From: Methylobacterium iners
GTDB taxonomy: Bacteria; Pseudomonadota; Alphaproteobacteria; Rhizobiales; Beijerinckiaceae
DNA length: 64,000 nucleotides
Direction: 5' to 3'
Assembly: GCF_022179305.1 (NCBI RefSeq)
Contig: NZ_BPQP01000036.1
Span: forward strand, 59,079 to 123,078
The position numbers were made by a program, and so were the translations under genes. The notes under the pieces were generated by a model that made no database searches, was not told the DNA's origin, and worked only from the letters and a program-made list of their open reading frames with translations. Shown here piece by piece: positions 37,404-48,540 of the stretch. How positions within the stretch are numbered: position 1 is the stretch's first letter; every line of letters begins with the position of its first letter.

Positions 37404-39949
37404 GCGAGCCCCACGAGCTTCTCCGGTCGCAGCGCGTGCGGCCCGTTGGGGAAGTAGCGGCCCGCGATGGCGTCGGCGAGGCTCTCCAGGGCGTTCTCGA
37501 AGCGGGCGAGCGCCGCGCCGTCGAACGCGGCCGGCTCGCCCGTCGAGAAGGCGCTGGCGAGCTGGAGCGCGTGGCGCCGGTGCGGCTCCGGGATGCCGTC
37601 GACCCTGAGCGCCGGCAGGTCGGCGAGGTGGCGGGTGATCGCCTCGATCTGGAAGGCGACCGAGCGCGGGTTGTAGGGGTCGAGCAGCACCATGTCGCGC
37701 ACGGGGTCGAGGGCGACGCCGTGCAGGTAGCGCGCGCCGTAGGAGATGTGGGAGTCGCACAGCGACAGCATCACGGCGAGGTCCTCGGCGCTCGCCGCGT
37801 CGCCCGCGAAGGTCACGGCGAAGGTACAGGTGTTGATCGCCCGCTCGATGCGCCGGCCGAGATCGACGAAGTGCCAGCCCACCGTCCGGTTCATGTTCTC
37901 GCCCGCGAGCCCCGAGAGCGCCGCGATGTGGCTGAGCGCCCGCTCCGCCAGGCCGAGGAGCTGCGCCTCGGCCATCTCCTGCGCCGCGCTCCCGTTCTGG
38001 CCCTCGTCGAGGTCGAGGAGTTCCCGCAGGTCGGTGAGAACGCGCCAGGCCTCGCCCGAGAGGCGCTCGCGCAACGAGGTGGCGTTGTTGCGCGCCGCCA
38101 GGCTGTGGGACAGGGCCGAGCCGTAGAGCGCGCGGCTGCTGAGCGCCTCCCGGGCGAGCGCCGCGGTGGAGAGATCCGGCGCGCTCACCGCGTGCCATTT
38201 GTCGAGGAGGGCGCGGATGCGCAGGGCGGTCGGCGCCTTGGTGTCGCCGGCCACGTCGGCCACGACCGCGTCGCCGACATGCCCGAGATGAGCGATCGTG
38301 AGGCGGATCACGGCCTCCGCGCGCTCGACGTAGCGACCGAACCAGAACAGGTTGTCGGCCGCGCGCGAGGGTAGGTGACCGGCGATCCGGCGCACCCGCG
38401 GCCCACCGGGCTGGAGGAGCGAGACGGGCTCGACGGGGCGATCCGACAGGATCCAGACATCGGCCGACTTGATTCCCGCCCGCATCTCGACGGGCTCCAC
38501 GTCCGGGCGCTCCGAGATGCGGCAGAAGCCGCCCGGCATCACCCGCCAGCCGTCGGGCGTCGCCGCCGCGAAGACCCGTAGGGCGAAGGGGCGAGGAACC
38601 AGCCGCAACCCGTCCTCGGTCCGGTCCCATCCCGGTGTGGTCGAGAGGGGCGAGGATTCCTGTGCGACGTAGTCGAAGGGGCGGTCGCCGAGGGCGGCTA
38701 GCACCCGGTCGCGCTCGGCGCCGATGGTCTGCGGCCCCATGATCGCGTCGCGGGCCATGCCCTTGCGCGGGGTCGCCACAGGGCGAAGGGCGAGTCCGTC
38801 GAGATGGTCGCGGACATGGGCGAGGGAATCGGGGTCGCCGCACCACCAGGTCTTCGGCCCCCCGAGCTCGAGCTCGCTGCCGAGGAGGTGGCGTGCGATC
38901 CCCGGCAGGTAGGCGGCGAGCGCCCCGGATTCGAGGATGCCGGACCCCGGCATGTTGCCGACGACGAGGCTGCCGTTGCGCAGGGCCTCGATCATCCCCG
39001 GCACGCCGAGCCGCGAGGTCGGGTTCAGTTCGAGGGGATCGACGAAGTCGGAATCGATCCGCCGCCAGAGCACGTCGGCGCGCTTGAGGCCCGAGACCGT
39101 GCGCACGTGGAGCACGCCGTCCTGCATCACGAGGTCGTCGCCCTCGACGAGCAGCAGGCCGAGATAGCGGGCGAGCGCCGCCTGCTCGACATAGGTCGAG
39201 CTGAAGGGGCCGGAGGTGAGCAGGCAGATGCGCGGATCGCTGCGGCGGGCACCCGCGATCAGCCCGTCGCGGAAGGCCTGGAAGAAGGCGGCGAGCCGCT
39301 CGACATGGAGGTCGGCGTAGAGGTCCGGGAAGGCCCGCCCCAGCACCAGTCGGTTCTCCAGGGCGAAGCCCGGCCCGGACGGGGCCTGGGTGCGGTCGGC
39401 CAGCACGCGCCAGCGCCCGTCCGGGCCGCGTCCAATATCGGCGGCGTAGAGCCTGAGCCAGCGCCCGCCCGGCGGCCGGATTCCGTGCAGCGGGCGCATG
39501 AATTCGGGGCTGCCGGCGACGAGGCCGGCCGGCAGCAGGCCGCGGGCGACGAGCTCGCTGGGCCCGTAGACATCACCGAGGATGGCTTCCATCAGCCCGG
39601 CACGCTGGATGATGCCGGCGCTCAGCCTCTCCCATTCCTCGCCGTCGATGACGAGGGGCAGCGATCCGAGCGGCCAGGCGTGCTCGCGCTGGTCGCCGTA
39701 GATCCGGTAGGAGATGCCGGTGTCGCGGATATGCCGCTCGGCCGAGGCGAAGCGGGCCGCGATCTCGGCCTCGTCCAAGTCTCCGAGCCGGTCGAGGAAC
39801 CGCGGCCAGGCGCCCCTGGCCCGACCGTCCGAGCCCATGAACTCGTCCGGAACACCCGGTTGCGGCTGGTAGCCCTCGCTCCAGCGCGCCAGCCGCTCGG
39901 CGCGGCCCTCCGAGGGGCGTCCTGTCCGCGCTGCCGCCACGAAATTCAT
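37400..39949 (-). CDS. Circularly permuted ATP-grasp ligase fused to alpha-E domain
   Basis: The 849-residue protein has an N-terminal circularly permuted type 2 ATP-grasp region (about residues 60-500, with [40 protein letters not shown] and [14 protein letters not shown]) and a helical alpha-E domain from about residue 525 ([20 protein letters not shown] to the end). In many genomes these are two adjacent genes; here they are one protein. ATP-grasp ligases join carboxylates to amines, so a peptide product is predicted. The start overlaps the stop of the DUF2126 gene (ATGA). Confidence 0.9.
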   Translation of the reverse strand: MNFVAAARTGRPSEGRAERLARWSEGYQPQPGVPDEFMGSDGRARGAWPRFLDRLGDLDEAEIAARFASAERHIRDTGISYRIYGDQREHAWPLGSLPLVIDGEEWERLSAGIIQRAGLMEAILGDVYGPSELVARGLLPAGLVAGSPEFMRPLHGIRPPGGRWLRLYAADIGRGPDGRWRVLADRTQAPSGPGFALENRLVLGRAFPDLYADLHVERLAAFFQAFRDGLIAGARRSDPRICLLTSGPFSSTYVEQAALARYLGLLLVEGDDLVMQDGVLHVRTVSGLKRADVLWRRIDSDFVDPLELNPTSRLGVPGMIEALRNGSLVVGNMPGSGILESGALAAYLPGIARHLLGSELELGGPKTWWCGDPDSLAHVRDHLDGLALRPVATPRKGMARDAIMGPQTIGAERDRVLAALGDRPFDYVAQESSPLSTTPGWDRTEDGLRLVPRPFALRVFAAATPDGWRVMPGGFCRISERPDVEPVEMRAGIKSADVWILSDRPVEPVSLLQPGGPRVRRIAGHLPSRAADNLFWFGRYVERAEAVIRLTIAHLGHVGDAVVADVAGDTKAPTALRIRALLDKWHAVSAPDLSTAALAREALSSRALYGSALSHSLAARNNATSLRERLSGEAWRVLTDLRELLDLDEGQNGSAAQEMAEAQLLGLAERALSHIAALSGLAGENMNRTVGWHFVDLGRRIERAINTCTFAVTFAGDAASAEDLAVMLSLCDSHISYGARYLHGVALDPVRDMVLLDPYNPRSVAFQIEAITRHLADLPALRVDGIPEPHRRHALQLASAFSTGEPAAFDGAALARFENALESLADAIAGRYFPNGPHALRPEKLVGLA

Positions 39950-42900
39950 CGCGGGGCGGGCCTGCGCAGGTCGAGGGTGAGCGGGAACTCGGCGTTGGGC
40001 TCCTCGGGCGGCATCGCGACCTTGCCCGGGGTGTGGCCGTGCGCCTCGAAGCGCGCGAGGCGGCGCCCTTCCGCCTCGTAGGTGTTGACGGGGAAGGTCT
40101 CGTAGTTGCGGCCTCCGGGATGGGCGACGTGGTAGCGGCAGCCGCCGAGCGAGCGGCCGGTCCAGGCGTCGAGGAGGTCGAAGGTCAGGGGCGCGTGGGC
40201 GGGGATGGTCGGGTGCATCGAGGCCGCTGGCTGCCAGGCCTTGAAGCGCAGGCCGGCGACCGCCTCGCCGGCCGTGCCGGTCCCCGTCATCGGCAGGCGC
40301 CGCCCGTTGCAGGCGACCACGTGCCGGCCGGGGACAAAGCCCTCGACCTTGACCTGCAGGCGCTCGACCGAGGAATCCACGTACCGCACCGTCCCACCGA
40401 TCGCGCCTTCCTCGCCCAGCACGTGCCAGGGCTCGAGGGCCTGTCGCAATTCGAGGGTCGCGCCCCCGCGCTCGACCTTGCCGAAGACGGGGAAGCGGAA
40501 CTCCCGCTGCGCCTCGAAGGCCGATGGATCGAAGTCGTAGCCGGCGCCGCGCAGGTCCTCCAGCACGTCGAGGAAGTCCATCCAGAGGAAGTGCGGCAGC
40601 ATGAAACGATCGTGCAGGCCCGTGCCCCAGCGGACACAGCCTCCCGTCTGCGGCTCGCGCCAGGCCCAAGCCACGATCGCCCGCAGCAGGAGCTGCTGGG
40701 CGAGGCTCATGCGCGGGTCCGGCGGCATCTCGAAGGAGCGGAACTCGAGAAGGCCGAGGCGGCCCGTCGGCCCGTCCGGCGAGTAGAGCTTGTCGATGCA
40801 GATCTCGGAGCGGTGGGTGTTGCCGGTGACGTCAACGAGGATGTTGCGGAACACCCGGTCGACGAGCCAATGCGGGATGTTGGGCTCGCCCGATGCGGGC
40901 ACCTGCGCGAGCGCGATCTCCAATTCGTAGAGCCCGTCGTGGCGGGCCTCGTCCATGCGCGGCGCCTGGCTCGTCGGGCCGATATAGAGGCCGGAGAACA
41001 GGTAGGAGAGCGAGGGGTGGCGCTGCCAGTAGAGCACGAGGCTCTTCAGGAGGTCCGGCCGGCGCAGGAAGGGTGAGTCGGCGGGCGTGGCTCCCCCCAT
41101 GACGACGTGGTTGCCGCCGCCGGTGCCGGTGTGCCGGCCGTCGATCATGAACTTCTGGGCGCCGAGCCGGGTCTCGCGGGCATCCGCGTAGAGGTCGGTG
41201 GTGATCGCCACCGCCTCCCGCCAGGACTTGGCCGGGTGGACATTGACCTCGATCACGCCGGGATCGGGCGTGACCTTGATGACGTTGAGGCGCGGGTCGT
41301 AGGGCGGCTCGTAGCCCTCGATATGCAGCGGCAGCTTCAAGCCGGTCGCCACCTCCTCGAGGTATCCGAGCAGTTGGAGATACTCGTCCGCCCGCTCGAG
41401 CGGCGGCATGAACACGCAGAGCAGCCCGTCCCGCGGCTCGATCGCCAGCGCCGTGCGCACGGCGACGCCCGTTACGCCGGAGCCGTTGGCCGTCGCTTTG
41501 CCGGGCTGCCCGTCCGGCAGTGCGCCGCGTTCCTCCAGCGGGTCTCTTTTCTCGAGGGGGTCTTGGGGCTGGTAATAGGGATAGTGCTCCGGCGGGACGT
41601 GGGGCAGCGAGCTCAGCGGCAGCCGGTAGCCCACCGGCGAGTCGCCCGGCGTCAGGAAGGCGTGGCCGCGGCGGAACTCCCAGGCCTCCGAGATCCATTT
41701 GCGCTCCGCATCCTTCCGACCCACCGCCAGGCTCGCGAGCGGCAGCGCGAAGCCGGCGGGCTCGCCGAGGCCCCGCTCGAACACGCGGGCCATGCGGGCG
41801 TTGGTCTCGGGATTGGCGGACTTGGCATCCTCCGGCGTCACGTTGACGGGGAGCTCGTCCTTCCGATCCGCCCAATAGGCCGGATCCTCGTAGGCCGGCA
41901 GGACGTAGGCGCCCAGGCCCAGGCGCGCGGCGAGGCCGTCGATCAGGCTCTTGGCGCTCGCCGCGTCGGCCTCGCGGGGGCCGGTCTCGGGGGCGATCAG
42001 GTCGGCGTTCCGCCAGATCGGCTTGCCGTCCCGGCGCCAGTACAGGGCGAAGGCCCAGCGCGGCAGGCTCTCGCCGGGGTACCACTTGCCCTGGCCGTGA
42101 TGCAGCATGCCGCCCGGGGCGAAGCGGGTGCGCAGGCGGCGGATGAGCTGGTCGGCGAGGCCGCGCTTGGTCGGTCCGACGGCGGCGGCGTTCCATTCGG
42201 GCGATTCGAAATCGTCCACCGAGACGAAGGTCGGCTCGCCGCCCATGGTGAGCCGGACGTCCTGCTCGGTGAGGTCGGCGTCGACGCGCTCGCCGAGCGC
42301 GTCCATCGCCGCCCAGACCGAATCCGAGAACGGCTTGGTGATGCGCGGCGCCTCCGCCACGCGGGTGACGGTCATCTCGAAGCCGAACTCGACCTGAGCC
42401 GGTTCCGCCAGTCCCGAGATCGGCGCGGCCGAGCGGTAATGCGGGGTGGCCGCCAGCGGGATATGCCCCTCCCCGCAGAGCAGGCCCGAGGTGGCGTCGA
42501 AGCCGATCCAGCCGGCGCCCGGCAGGTAGACCTCGGCCCAGGCGTGGAGGTCGGTGAAATCCGTGGTGGTACCGACAGGTCCGTCGACCGCCGTGGTGTC
42601 GGGCACGAGCTGGATCAGGTAGCCGGAGACGAAGCGGGCCGCGAAGCCGATCCGGCGCAGGATCTGGACGAGCAGCCAGGCGGAATCCCGGCAGGACCCG
42701 CTCCTGAGCCTCAGGGTCTCGGCGGGCTTCTGCACGCCCGGCTCCATGCGCACGCCGTAGGCGACCTCCGAGCGGACGAGGGCGTTCAGCGCCACCAGGA
42801 ACATCACCGTGTTCGTCTCAGTCGGCAGGCGCTCGAGGAAGGCGTCGATCTCGGGCCCCTGGGCGTCATCCGTGACGAGGTAGGGCTTCAACTCGGCCGT

Positions 42901-43230
42901 CAGGTCCTCCTCGTAGGCGAAGGGGCGCGTCTGAGCGTAGTCCTCGACGAAGAAGTCGAACGGGTTGATCACCGCCATCTCGGCGATGAGATCGACCTCA
43001 ATCTTCAGCTCGCTCGTCTTCTCCGGAAAGACGAGCCGGGCGAGCCAATTGCCGTTCGGGTCCTGCTGCCAGTTGATGAAGTGGTTCTCCGGCGTCACCT
43101 TGAGGGAATAGGCCGGGATCTGGCTGCGCGTATGCGGCGCCGGTCGCAGGCGGACGACCTGCGGCCCCAGCGCGATCGGCCGGTCGTACTTGTAATGGGT
43201 GACGTGGTGCAGGGCGGCTTTGATCGACAC
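39946..43230 (-). CDS. Transglutaminase/DUF2126 protein, first gene of the cluster
   Basis: The 1,094-residue protein joins an N-terminal transglutaminase domain ([20 protein letters not shown]; Cys in [15 protein letters not shown], His in [12 protein letters not shown], Asp in GFDATSG) to a long DUF2126 region that includes [19 protein letters not shown] and [20 protein letters not shown]. The GTGGGNH element resembles amidoligase or glutamine-synthetase-like active sites. It heads a three-gene coupled operon. The length is normal for the family. Substrates are unknown. Confidence 0.9.
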   Translation of the reverse strand: MSIKAALHHVTHYKYDRPIALGPQVVRLRPAPHTRSQIPAYSLKVTPENHFINWQQDPNGNWLARLVFPEKTSELKIEVDLIAEMAVINPFDFFVEDYAQTRPFAYEEDLTAELKPYLVTDDAQGPEIDAFLERLPTETNTVMFLVALNALVRSEVAYGVRMEPGVQKPAETLRLRSGSCRDSAWLLVQILRRIGFAARFVSGYLIQLVPDTTAVDGPVGTTTDFTDLHAWAEVYLPGAGWIGFDATSGLLCGEGHIPLAATPHYRSAAPISGLAEPAQVEFGFEMTVTRVAEAPRITKPFSDSVWAAMDALGERVDADLTEQDVRLTMGGEPTFVSVDDFESPEWNAAAVGPTKRGLADQLIRRLRTRFAPGGMLHHGQGKWYPGESLPRWAFALYWRRDGKPIWRNADLIAPETGPREADAASAKSLIDGLAARLGLGAYVLPAYEDPAYWADRKDELPVNVTPEDAKSANPETNARMARVFERGLGEPAGFALPLASLAVGRKDAERKWISEAWEFRRGHAFLTPGDSPVGYRLPLSSLPHVPPEHYPYYQPQDPLEKRDPLEERGALPDGQPGKATANGSGVTGVAVRTALAIEPRDGLLCVFMPPLERADEYLQLLGYLEEVATGLKLPLHIEGYEPPYDPRLNVIKVTPDPGVIEVNVHPAKSWREAVAITTDLYADARETRLGAQKFMIDGRHTGTGGGNHVVMGGATPADSPFLRRPDLLKSLVLYWQRHPSLSYLFSGLYIGPTSQAPRMDEARHDGLYELEIALAQVPASGEPNIPHWLVDRVFRNILVDVTGNTHRSEICIDKLYSPDGPTGRLGLLEFRSFEMPPDPRMSLAQQLLLRAIVAWAWREPQTGGCVRWGTGLHDRFMLPHFLWMDFLDVLEDLRGAGYDFDPSAFEAQREFRFPVFGKVERGGATLELRQALEPWHVLGEEGAIGGTVRYVDSSVERLQVKVEGFVPGRHVVACNGRRLPMTGTGTAGEAVAGLRFKAWQPAASMHPTIPAHAPLTFDLLDAWTGRSLGGCRYHVAHPGGRNYETFPVNTYEAEGRRLARFEAHGHTPGKVAMPPEEPNAEFPLTLDLRRPAPR

Positions 43231-43453
43231 GAAGGCTCCCGCTGGTTCGACGGCGGCGCGGACCCGGGCAACGCTCCTGCGGTGCCCGGGAGCGGCATGC
43301 TATAGGCCGGGGATGGTAGGCTTGTAAGCGAATCGAGGCGAATCCCGGTCGCGCCGCGCGTTATGGTCCGCGATCAAGCAAGACCCGTGCAGCATCGCCG
43401 CGCGGCGAATGCGCGACCCCGGTCCCGCGCGGTTCAGGGCACGAAACATCGCC

Positions 43454-44602
43454 ATGAAGATCTTCCAGTGCCAGGCCTGCGACCAGCCCGTCAGCTTCGA
43501 GAGCAGCCGCTGCGAGAGCTGCGAGCGGCGGCTCGGCTACGTGGTCGGCCTGCATGAGATGTCGGCGCTGGAGCCTTCGGGGGGCGCCTGGCACGCCTAT
43601 GCCGATCCCGGGCGCAAGTACCGGTTCTGCGCGAATGCCGATGAGGGCGCCTGCAACTGGCTGGTGCCGGACGAGGCCCCGGACCGCTTCTGCACCTGCT
43701 GCCGCCACAACCGGGTCGTGCCGGACCTGACCATCGCCTGGAACCTGACCCGCTGGCGCCAGATCGAGGCGGCCAAGCACCGGCTGTTCTACTCGCTTCT
43801 GCGCCTCGACCTGCCCCTGACGACGCGGGACGAGGACCCGGTCAACGGCCTCGCCTTCGACTTCCTGGTCGATCCGGCGGAGAGCTACAGGGTCGGACCT
43901 CCCGTGCTGACGGGGCACGACAACGGGTTGATCACCCTCAACATCGCCGAGGCCGACGACGTCGAGCGCGAGCGCCGGCGGATGCTGTTCGGCGAGCATT
44001 ACCGCACGCTGCTCGGGCATTTCCGGCACGAGATCGCGCATTACTTCTGGAACGTCCTCGTCGGCGAGGACCGCAGTCTCTGGAGCTTCCGCGCGCTGTT
44101 CGGCGACGAGCGCCTGGATTACGGCTCCGCGCTGCAGCGCCACTACGCCTACGGCCCGCCGCCCGACTGGTCGGAGGCTTATGTCAGCGCCTACGCGACG
44201 AGCCACCCCTGGGAGGATTTCGCCGAGACCTGGGCGCATTACCTCCACATCGTCGACACGCTGGAGACGGCGAGCACCTTCGCGCTCCACCTGCGCCCGC
44301 AGCTTCGCCAGGGCCCCGATGCGCCCGTGACGATCGACTTCGATCCCTATCGCAGCGCCGATCTCGGCCGCATGATCGAGGCGTGGCTACCGCTGACCTA
44401 CGCGATCAACTCGCTCAGCCGCAGCATGGGTCAGCCGGCGCTCTATCCCTTCAAGCTGACCCCGCCGGTCATCGCCAAGCTCGCCTTCATCCATGAGCGC
44501 ATCGACGCGGCCAGGGCCGGCGGCGCCGGTCATGCGGGTTCGGACGTGCTCAAGGCGGTGATCACGGGCCTGCGTGGCCAGGTGGCGGCGCCGACGCTCT
44601 GA
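43454..44602 (+). CDS. Putative zinc-binding metallopeptidase with zinc ribbon
   Basis: The 382-residue protein begins with a zinc ribbon (KIFQCQACDQPVSFESSRCE, then SCERRLGY) and a second Cys cluster (RFCTCCRHN), followed by a gluzincin-type active site HFRHEIAHYFW with a downstream glutamate in EDFAETWAHYLH. This family often lies beside the ATP-grasp/alpha-E/transglutaminase genes, here divergently with a 223-base gap. A role in processing the peptide or tagged protein made by that cluster is inferred. Confidence 0.85.
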   Translation: MKIFQCQACDQPVSFESSRCESCERRLGYVVGLHEMSALEPSGGAWHAYADPGRKYRFCANADEGACNWLVPDEAPDRFCTCCRHNRVVPDLTIAWNLTRWRQIEAAKHRLFYSLLRLDLPLTTRDEDPVNGLAFDFLVDPAESYRVGPPVLTGHDNGLITLNIAEADDVERERRRMLFGEHYRTLLGHFRHEIAHYFWNVLVGEDRSLWSFRALFGDERLDYGSALQRHYAYGPPPDWSEAYVSAYATSHPWEDFAETWAHYLHIVDTLETASTFALHLRPQLRQGPDAPVTIDFDPYRSADLGRMIEAWLPLTYAINSLSRSMGQPALYPFKLTPPVIAKLAFIHERIDAARAGGAGHAGSDVLKAVITGLRGQVAAPTL

Positions 44603-44608
44603 GGTGTG

Positions 44609-45268
44609 TCAGCCCGCGTGAGCGTGGCCGGCGTGATCGAAGGCCAGCGGCGCGGTCTCGATGACGATCTGAGTGCGGCTGATGACCTCGAGCTTGCGCA
44701 GGAGCTCGGAGACATGCGCCTTCACCGTCGAGTCACCCACGCCGAGCTCGTGGGCGATCTGCTTGTTGAGCTTGCCCTGGCGGATCATGGTCAGCACCCG
44801 CAGCTGCTGAGGCGTGAGCCGGGCCACGCGCTCGGCCAGAGGCGCCTTGCGGCCGGCGGGCGCCAGCTCAGGCGCGCCGGCGAGCGCGGGCGGCGTGTAG
44901 AGCGCGCCGCTGAGCACGGTGGCGATGGCCTGCGTCAGGGTGGCCTTGTCGACGGCCTTGGGCACGAAGCCGGCCGCGCCGTGATGGAGGGCCTCGCGCA
45001 TGATGCGCGGGTCCTCGTGGCCCGACACGATCAGGATGGGCAGGCGGGGGAAGCGGGCGCGCAGGCTGAGCAGGCCGTCGAAGCCGGTGACGCCTTGCAT
45101 GGCGAGGTCGAGCAGGATGAGCTCGATGCTGCGCCAAGCGGCGAGCACGTCGAGCGCGCTGCCGATGCTGTCGGCCTCGTGCAGCGCGGCGTCCGGGTAG
45201 GCCAAGCGGATCGCGCTGCCCAGCGCGTCCCGAAACAGCGGATGATCGTCAACGATCAGGAGATGCAT
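44609..45268 (-). CDS. LuxR/NarL family response regulator
   Basis: The 219-residue protein has a receiver domain (MHLLIVDDHPLFRDALGSAI, phospho-acceptor Asp54 in LILLDLAM) and a C-terminal LuxR helix-turn-helix (LTPQQLRVLTMIRQGKLNKQ, then IAHELGVGDSTVKAHVSELL). It is divergent from the FIST and histidine kinase genes, so it is probably the output of that kinase. The targets are unknown. Confidence 0.92.
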   Translation of the reverse strand: MHLLIVDDHPLFRDALGSAIRLAYPDAALHEADSIGSALDVLAAWRSIELILLDLAMQGVTGFDGLLSLRARFPRLPILIVSGHEDPRIMREALHHGAAGFVPKAVDKATLTQAIATVLSGALYTPPALAGAPELAPAGRKAPLAERVARLTPQQLRVLTMIRQGKLNKQIAHELGVGDSTVKAHVSELLRKLEVISRTQIVIETAPLAFDHAGHAHAG

Positions 45269-45433
45269 GGAATCCTGCCGGAACTCTGGCGACGGCTTCG
45301 ATCATCATCGCCGGAAAAGCAATTCGCCATTAGGGCTAGTCCTCGGCGCCGTGTTGCGCGCGATCCCTCCGCCCGACATACTCCGGTCGCTAGGAAGGGG
45401 CAGCAAGCCCACCCGCGGCGATGGGAGGGAGAC

Positions 45434-46597
45434 GTGGGCCAGGGCACGCAGATGCGGACGCATCTGTGCGGGATCGTCACGGCGTGGACGGAGGCGGCGG
45501 ACGCCGAGGACGCCGTCGCCGAGATCGCGGCCGCGATCGGGAAGCCCGCCCAGCTCGTCGTGTTCTTCTCCCCCGACTACCCGGTCGAGGCGCTCAATCG
45601 CGCGCTCTCGGAACGTTTTCCCCATGCGGACATCGCCGGCTGCACGATGTCGGGTGGGATCAGCCCGGCCGGCGGACTCGAGCGCGGCCTCGTCGTCGTC
45701 GCCTTCCCGGCCCGCGGCTTCCGGATCGTCTCCGCGCTCCTCGACGTAATCGACGACCTCGACGTGGAGCGCACCGCCTCGGCCGTCCGGGCCCTGCGTC
45801 GGACGCTCGCCCCCGAAGGCCCGGAGCAGCCGAGCGGCCACCGCTTCGCGCTCTCGCTGATCGACGGCCTCGCCAACGCGGAAGAGACCGTCGTCTCGGC
45901 CATCGCCTGGGCCCTCGACGGCATACCGCTGGTCGGGGGCTCGGCCGGGGACGACCTCACCTTCCGCGACACGGTCCTGCTGCATGGCGGCGCCATCCAC
46001 CGCAACGCCGCGATCCTGCTGCTCGTCGAATCCGACTTCCCCGTTCAGATCTTCAAGAGCGACAATTTCGAGCCCACCACGACGAAGTTCGTGGTGACGG
46101 CCTCCGACGACGGACGCCGCATCGTCCACGAGCTGAACGCCGAACCCGCCGCCCGCGAATACGCCATGGCCGTGGGGCTCGATCCCGAGCGCCTCTCGCC
46201 GATGAGCTTTGCCGCCTACCCCCTCGCGGTGAAGATCGGCGGCGAGTATTTCTGCCGCTCGATCCGGCACATGAATCCGGACAGCAGCTTGAGCTTCTTC
46301 TGCGCCATCGACGAGGGCGTGGTGCTCACCCTCGCCCAGCCGCGCGACATCGTGGCGACGACCCGGGCCGAGCTCGCGCGCCTCGACGCGGCGCTCGGCG
46401 GAATCGACCTAGTGCTTGGCTTCGAATGCGTGCTGCGCCGTCTCGATGCCGAGAGCCGCCAGGTCCGCCAGGGCATCGACGACCTCTACCGGCGCTACAA
46501 CGTGGTCGGGTTCGACACCTACGGCGAGCAGTACCGGGCGATGCACCTCAACCAGACCTTCACCGGCATCGCCATCGGCCGGGTCGTCGCGCCGTGA
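45434..46597 (+). CDS. FIST domain sensor protein
   Basis: The 387-residue protein has FIST-N and FIST-C domains: AQLVVFFSPDYPVEALNRAL, ADIAGCTMSGGISPAGGLER, GIPLVGGSAGDDLTFRDTVL and the C-terminal FYTYGE-like VVGFDTYGEQYRAMHLNQTF. FIST proteins are thought to sense small molecules, possibly amino acids. The GTG at 45434 has the ribosome site GGGAGGGAG; an ATG at 45452 is the alternative. The kinase gene follows after 10 bases. Confidence 0.88.
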   Translation: MGQGTQMRTHLCGIVTAWTEAADAEDAVAEIAAAIGKPAQLVVFFSPDYPVEALNRALSERFPHADIAGCTMSGGISPAGGLERGLVVVAFPARGFRIVSALLDVIDDLDVERTASAVRALRRTLAPEGPEQPSGHRFALSLIDGLANAEETVVSAIAWALDGIPLVGGSAGDDLTFRDTVLLHGGAIHRNAAILLLVESDFPVQIFKSDNFEPTTTKFVVTASDDGRRIVHELNAEPAAREYAMAVGLDPERLSPMSFAAYPLAVKIGGEYFCRSIRHMNPDSSLSFFCAIDEGVVLTLAQPRDIVATTRAELARLDAALGGIDLVLGFECVLRRLDAESRQVRQGIDDLYRRYNVVGFDTYGEQYRAMHLNQTFTGIAIGRVVAP

Positions 46598-46607
46598 CCC
46601 GCACTGC

Positions 46608-47948
46608 ATGAACCTCCACGCCACCCCGTCCGAAGAGCCGCTGCTGCGGCGCATCGCCAAGCTCGAGCGCATCAACGCGGCCCTCATGGCCCATGTCGAG
46701 CGCAGCATGGACCAGCAGGGCGGCGCCTATTCCCTGTTCCAGACCGCGATCATGCTGGAGGGCCGCGTCCGCGCGCGCACCGAGGAGCTCACGGCGCTGA
46801 TGCATTCGCTGGAACGCTCCAACGAGGCGCTGGTCGCGGCCAAGGAAGAGGCCGAGACCGCCAACCGCTCCAAGACCCGCTTCCTCGCCGCCGCGAGCCA
46901 CGACCTGCTGCAGCCCTTGAACGCGGCGCGGCTCTCGGCCTCGGCGCTGGCCGACCTGCCGCTCGGCCCCGAGGCGCTGGCGATCTCCGGACAGGTCGAG
47001 CGCGGCCTGCAGATCATCGAGGACCTGATCAAGACGCTCCTCGACATCTCCAAGCTCGATGCCGGCGTGGTCCGCCCGGTGATCAAGCCGATCGCCCTGC
47101 CGGACCTGCTCTCGGCGGTGGCGGCGAGCTTCGCCCCGCTCGCCGCGCGAAAAGGTCTTCGCCTCAGGATCCGCTGCCCGGACCTCGCGGTGGCGAGCGA
47201 TCCGATGATGCTCCAGCGCATCCTGCGGAACCTCGTCTCGAACGCCATCCGCTACACGGCCCGCGGCGGCGTCCTGATCGCGGCGCGCCGGCGCGGGCCG
47301 CTCTGCCGGATCGAGGTCATCGACACCGGACGCGGGATCGCGGAGGCCGAGCGCGACCTCGTCTTCGAGGAGTTCTACCGCGGCGGCGCTCCGGGCGAGG
47401 ACGGCGAGCCCGGCCTCGGGCTCGGGCTGTCCATCGTGACCCGCATGGCCCAGGCCCTCGATCATCCCCTCGCCCTCACCTCGCGCCCCGGCCACGGCAC
47501 CCGCATGGCCTTGAGCCTGCCCCTCTGCGCCGGCGCCCCCGACGCGGAGATCCGGCCCGACCCTATCGCGACGCGGCTCACCGGCGCGCGCATCCTGATC
47601 GTCGAGAACGATGTCGCCGCGGCCGAGGCGCTGAAGCGCCTGCTTCGCAACTGGGATGCCGAGGTCGAGGCCTACCGCGACCTCGGCGGGGTCGCGGCGG
47701 CAATGGAGGCCGGCACCGCCGCGCCGGACCTCCTCATCCTCGACTACCATCTCGACGACGGCGCCTGCGGGCTCGACGTCGCCACCCATCTGCGCGAGCG
47801 GACGGGACGAGTCCTGCCGGTCATCGTGACCACGGCGGATTACGCGCCCGAGATCGGGGCCCGGGCCGCCTCGGTCGGGGCAGAGATCGTCCACAAGCCG
47901 ATCAAGCCGGCGCAGCTGCGCTCGCTCCTGACCTACATGCTGGCCTGA
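46608..47948 (+). CDS. Hybrid histidine kinase with C-terminal receiver
   Basis: The 446-residue cytoplasmic protein has a coiled coil, a histidine kinase core (His98 in ASHDLLQPLNAARL; N box LRNLVSNAIRYTARGG; G boxes IDTGRGIAEAE and GLGLGLSIVTRMA) and a receiver domain (phospho-acceptor in LLILDYHLDDG near residue 378). There are no membrane helices, so the signal probably comes from the FIST protein. The family resembles the NahK/ErcS' group that controls oxidation pathways in pseudomonads. Confidence 0.9.
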   Translation: MNLHATPSEEPLLRRIAKLERINAALMAHVERSMDQQGGAYSLFQTAIMLEGRVRARTEELTALMHSLERSNEALVAAKEEAETANRSKTRFLAAASHDLLQPLNAARLSASALADLPLGPEALAISGQVERGLQIIEDLIKTLLDISKLDAGVVRPVIKPIALPDLLSAVAASFAPLAARKGLRLRIRCPDLAVASDPMMLQRILRNLVSNAIRYTARGGVLIAARRRGPLCRIEVIDTGRGIAEAERDLVFEEFYRGGAPGEDGEPGLGLGLSIVTRMAQALDHPLALTSRPGHGTRMALSLPLCAGAPDAEIRPDPIATRLTGARILIVENDVAAAEALKRLLRNWDAEVEAYRDLGGVAAAMEAGTAAPDLLILDYHLDDGACGLDVATHLRERTGRVLPVIVTTADYAPEIGARAASVGAEIVHKPIKPAQLRSLLTYMLA

Positions 47949-47949
47949 A

Positions 47950-48540
47950 TCAGGCCGGCGCGCGGGCGAGGTCGAATTCCGTCGCCTCGCAGTTCTCCAG
48001 CCATCGACCCGTCAGATGGAAGAAGAAGGTGCCGTGTCCGACGACCGCGATGGTCCGTTCCGGGCGCGCCGCGAGCCAATCACGGAAGGCCAAGACCCGC
48101 CGGTCGAACAGGTGCCGCGGCTCGATGTGGAAGCCGCGCGCGTCGGGCTCGCCGTCGGCGTACCACCAGGTTTCGGGCAGGTGGTCGACCCGCATCTCGG
48201 GGAACTCGGCCGCGAGCGCCGAGGCCGCGCGGCCGACGTCGCAGCTGCTCTCCTGGCATTCCCGGTGCAGCACCTCGACGAGGATCTCGGGCCGGGTCGG
48301 GTGATCCGCGAACAGGCCGGCGGTGGTCTGAAGGGCGCGGGTCAGGGGCGAGGTCACCACGAGCTCGAACGGGATGGCCCGAAGCCCGGCCCGGGCAGCC
48401 TCGACCTGCGCCAGGCCGCGCTCGGTCAGGCGGGCATCGACGTGGCCGGGGTCCTGGCCGGTTTCGCGGTGGTGAGCGTTGAAGGTGGATTCGCCGTGGC
48501 GGATGCAGACGATGCGAGCGGGGGGCCGGCTCTCGGTCAT
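47950..48540 (-). CDS. Histidine phosphatase family protein
   Basis: The 196-residue protein has the phosphoglycerate-mutase-like catalytic motif VCIRHGESTFN and the second histidine in AVVGHGTFFFHLTG. The acceptor glutamate is in LHRECQESSCDVG. The substrate is unknown. The chosen ATG at 48540 overlaps the stop of the cysteine hydrolase (ATGA); a start at 48549 would add three residues. Confidence 0.85.
   Translation of the reverse strand: MTESRPPARIVCIRHGESTFNAHHRETGQDPGHVDARLTERGLAQVEAARAGLRAIPFELVVTSPLTRALQTTAGLFADHPTRPEILVEVLHRECQESSCDVGRAASALAAEFPEMRVDHLPETWWYADGEPDARGFHIEPRHLFDRRVLAFRDWLAARPERTIAVVGHGTFFFHLTGRWLENCEATEFDLARAPA

Noticed and set aside
37436-43305. Several 300 to 700-codon frames opposite the transglutaminase/ATP-grasp cluster
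   Set aside because: They are antisense shadows of the coding strand with Arg/Gly/Val-rich sequences and no recognisable motifs.
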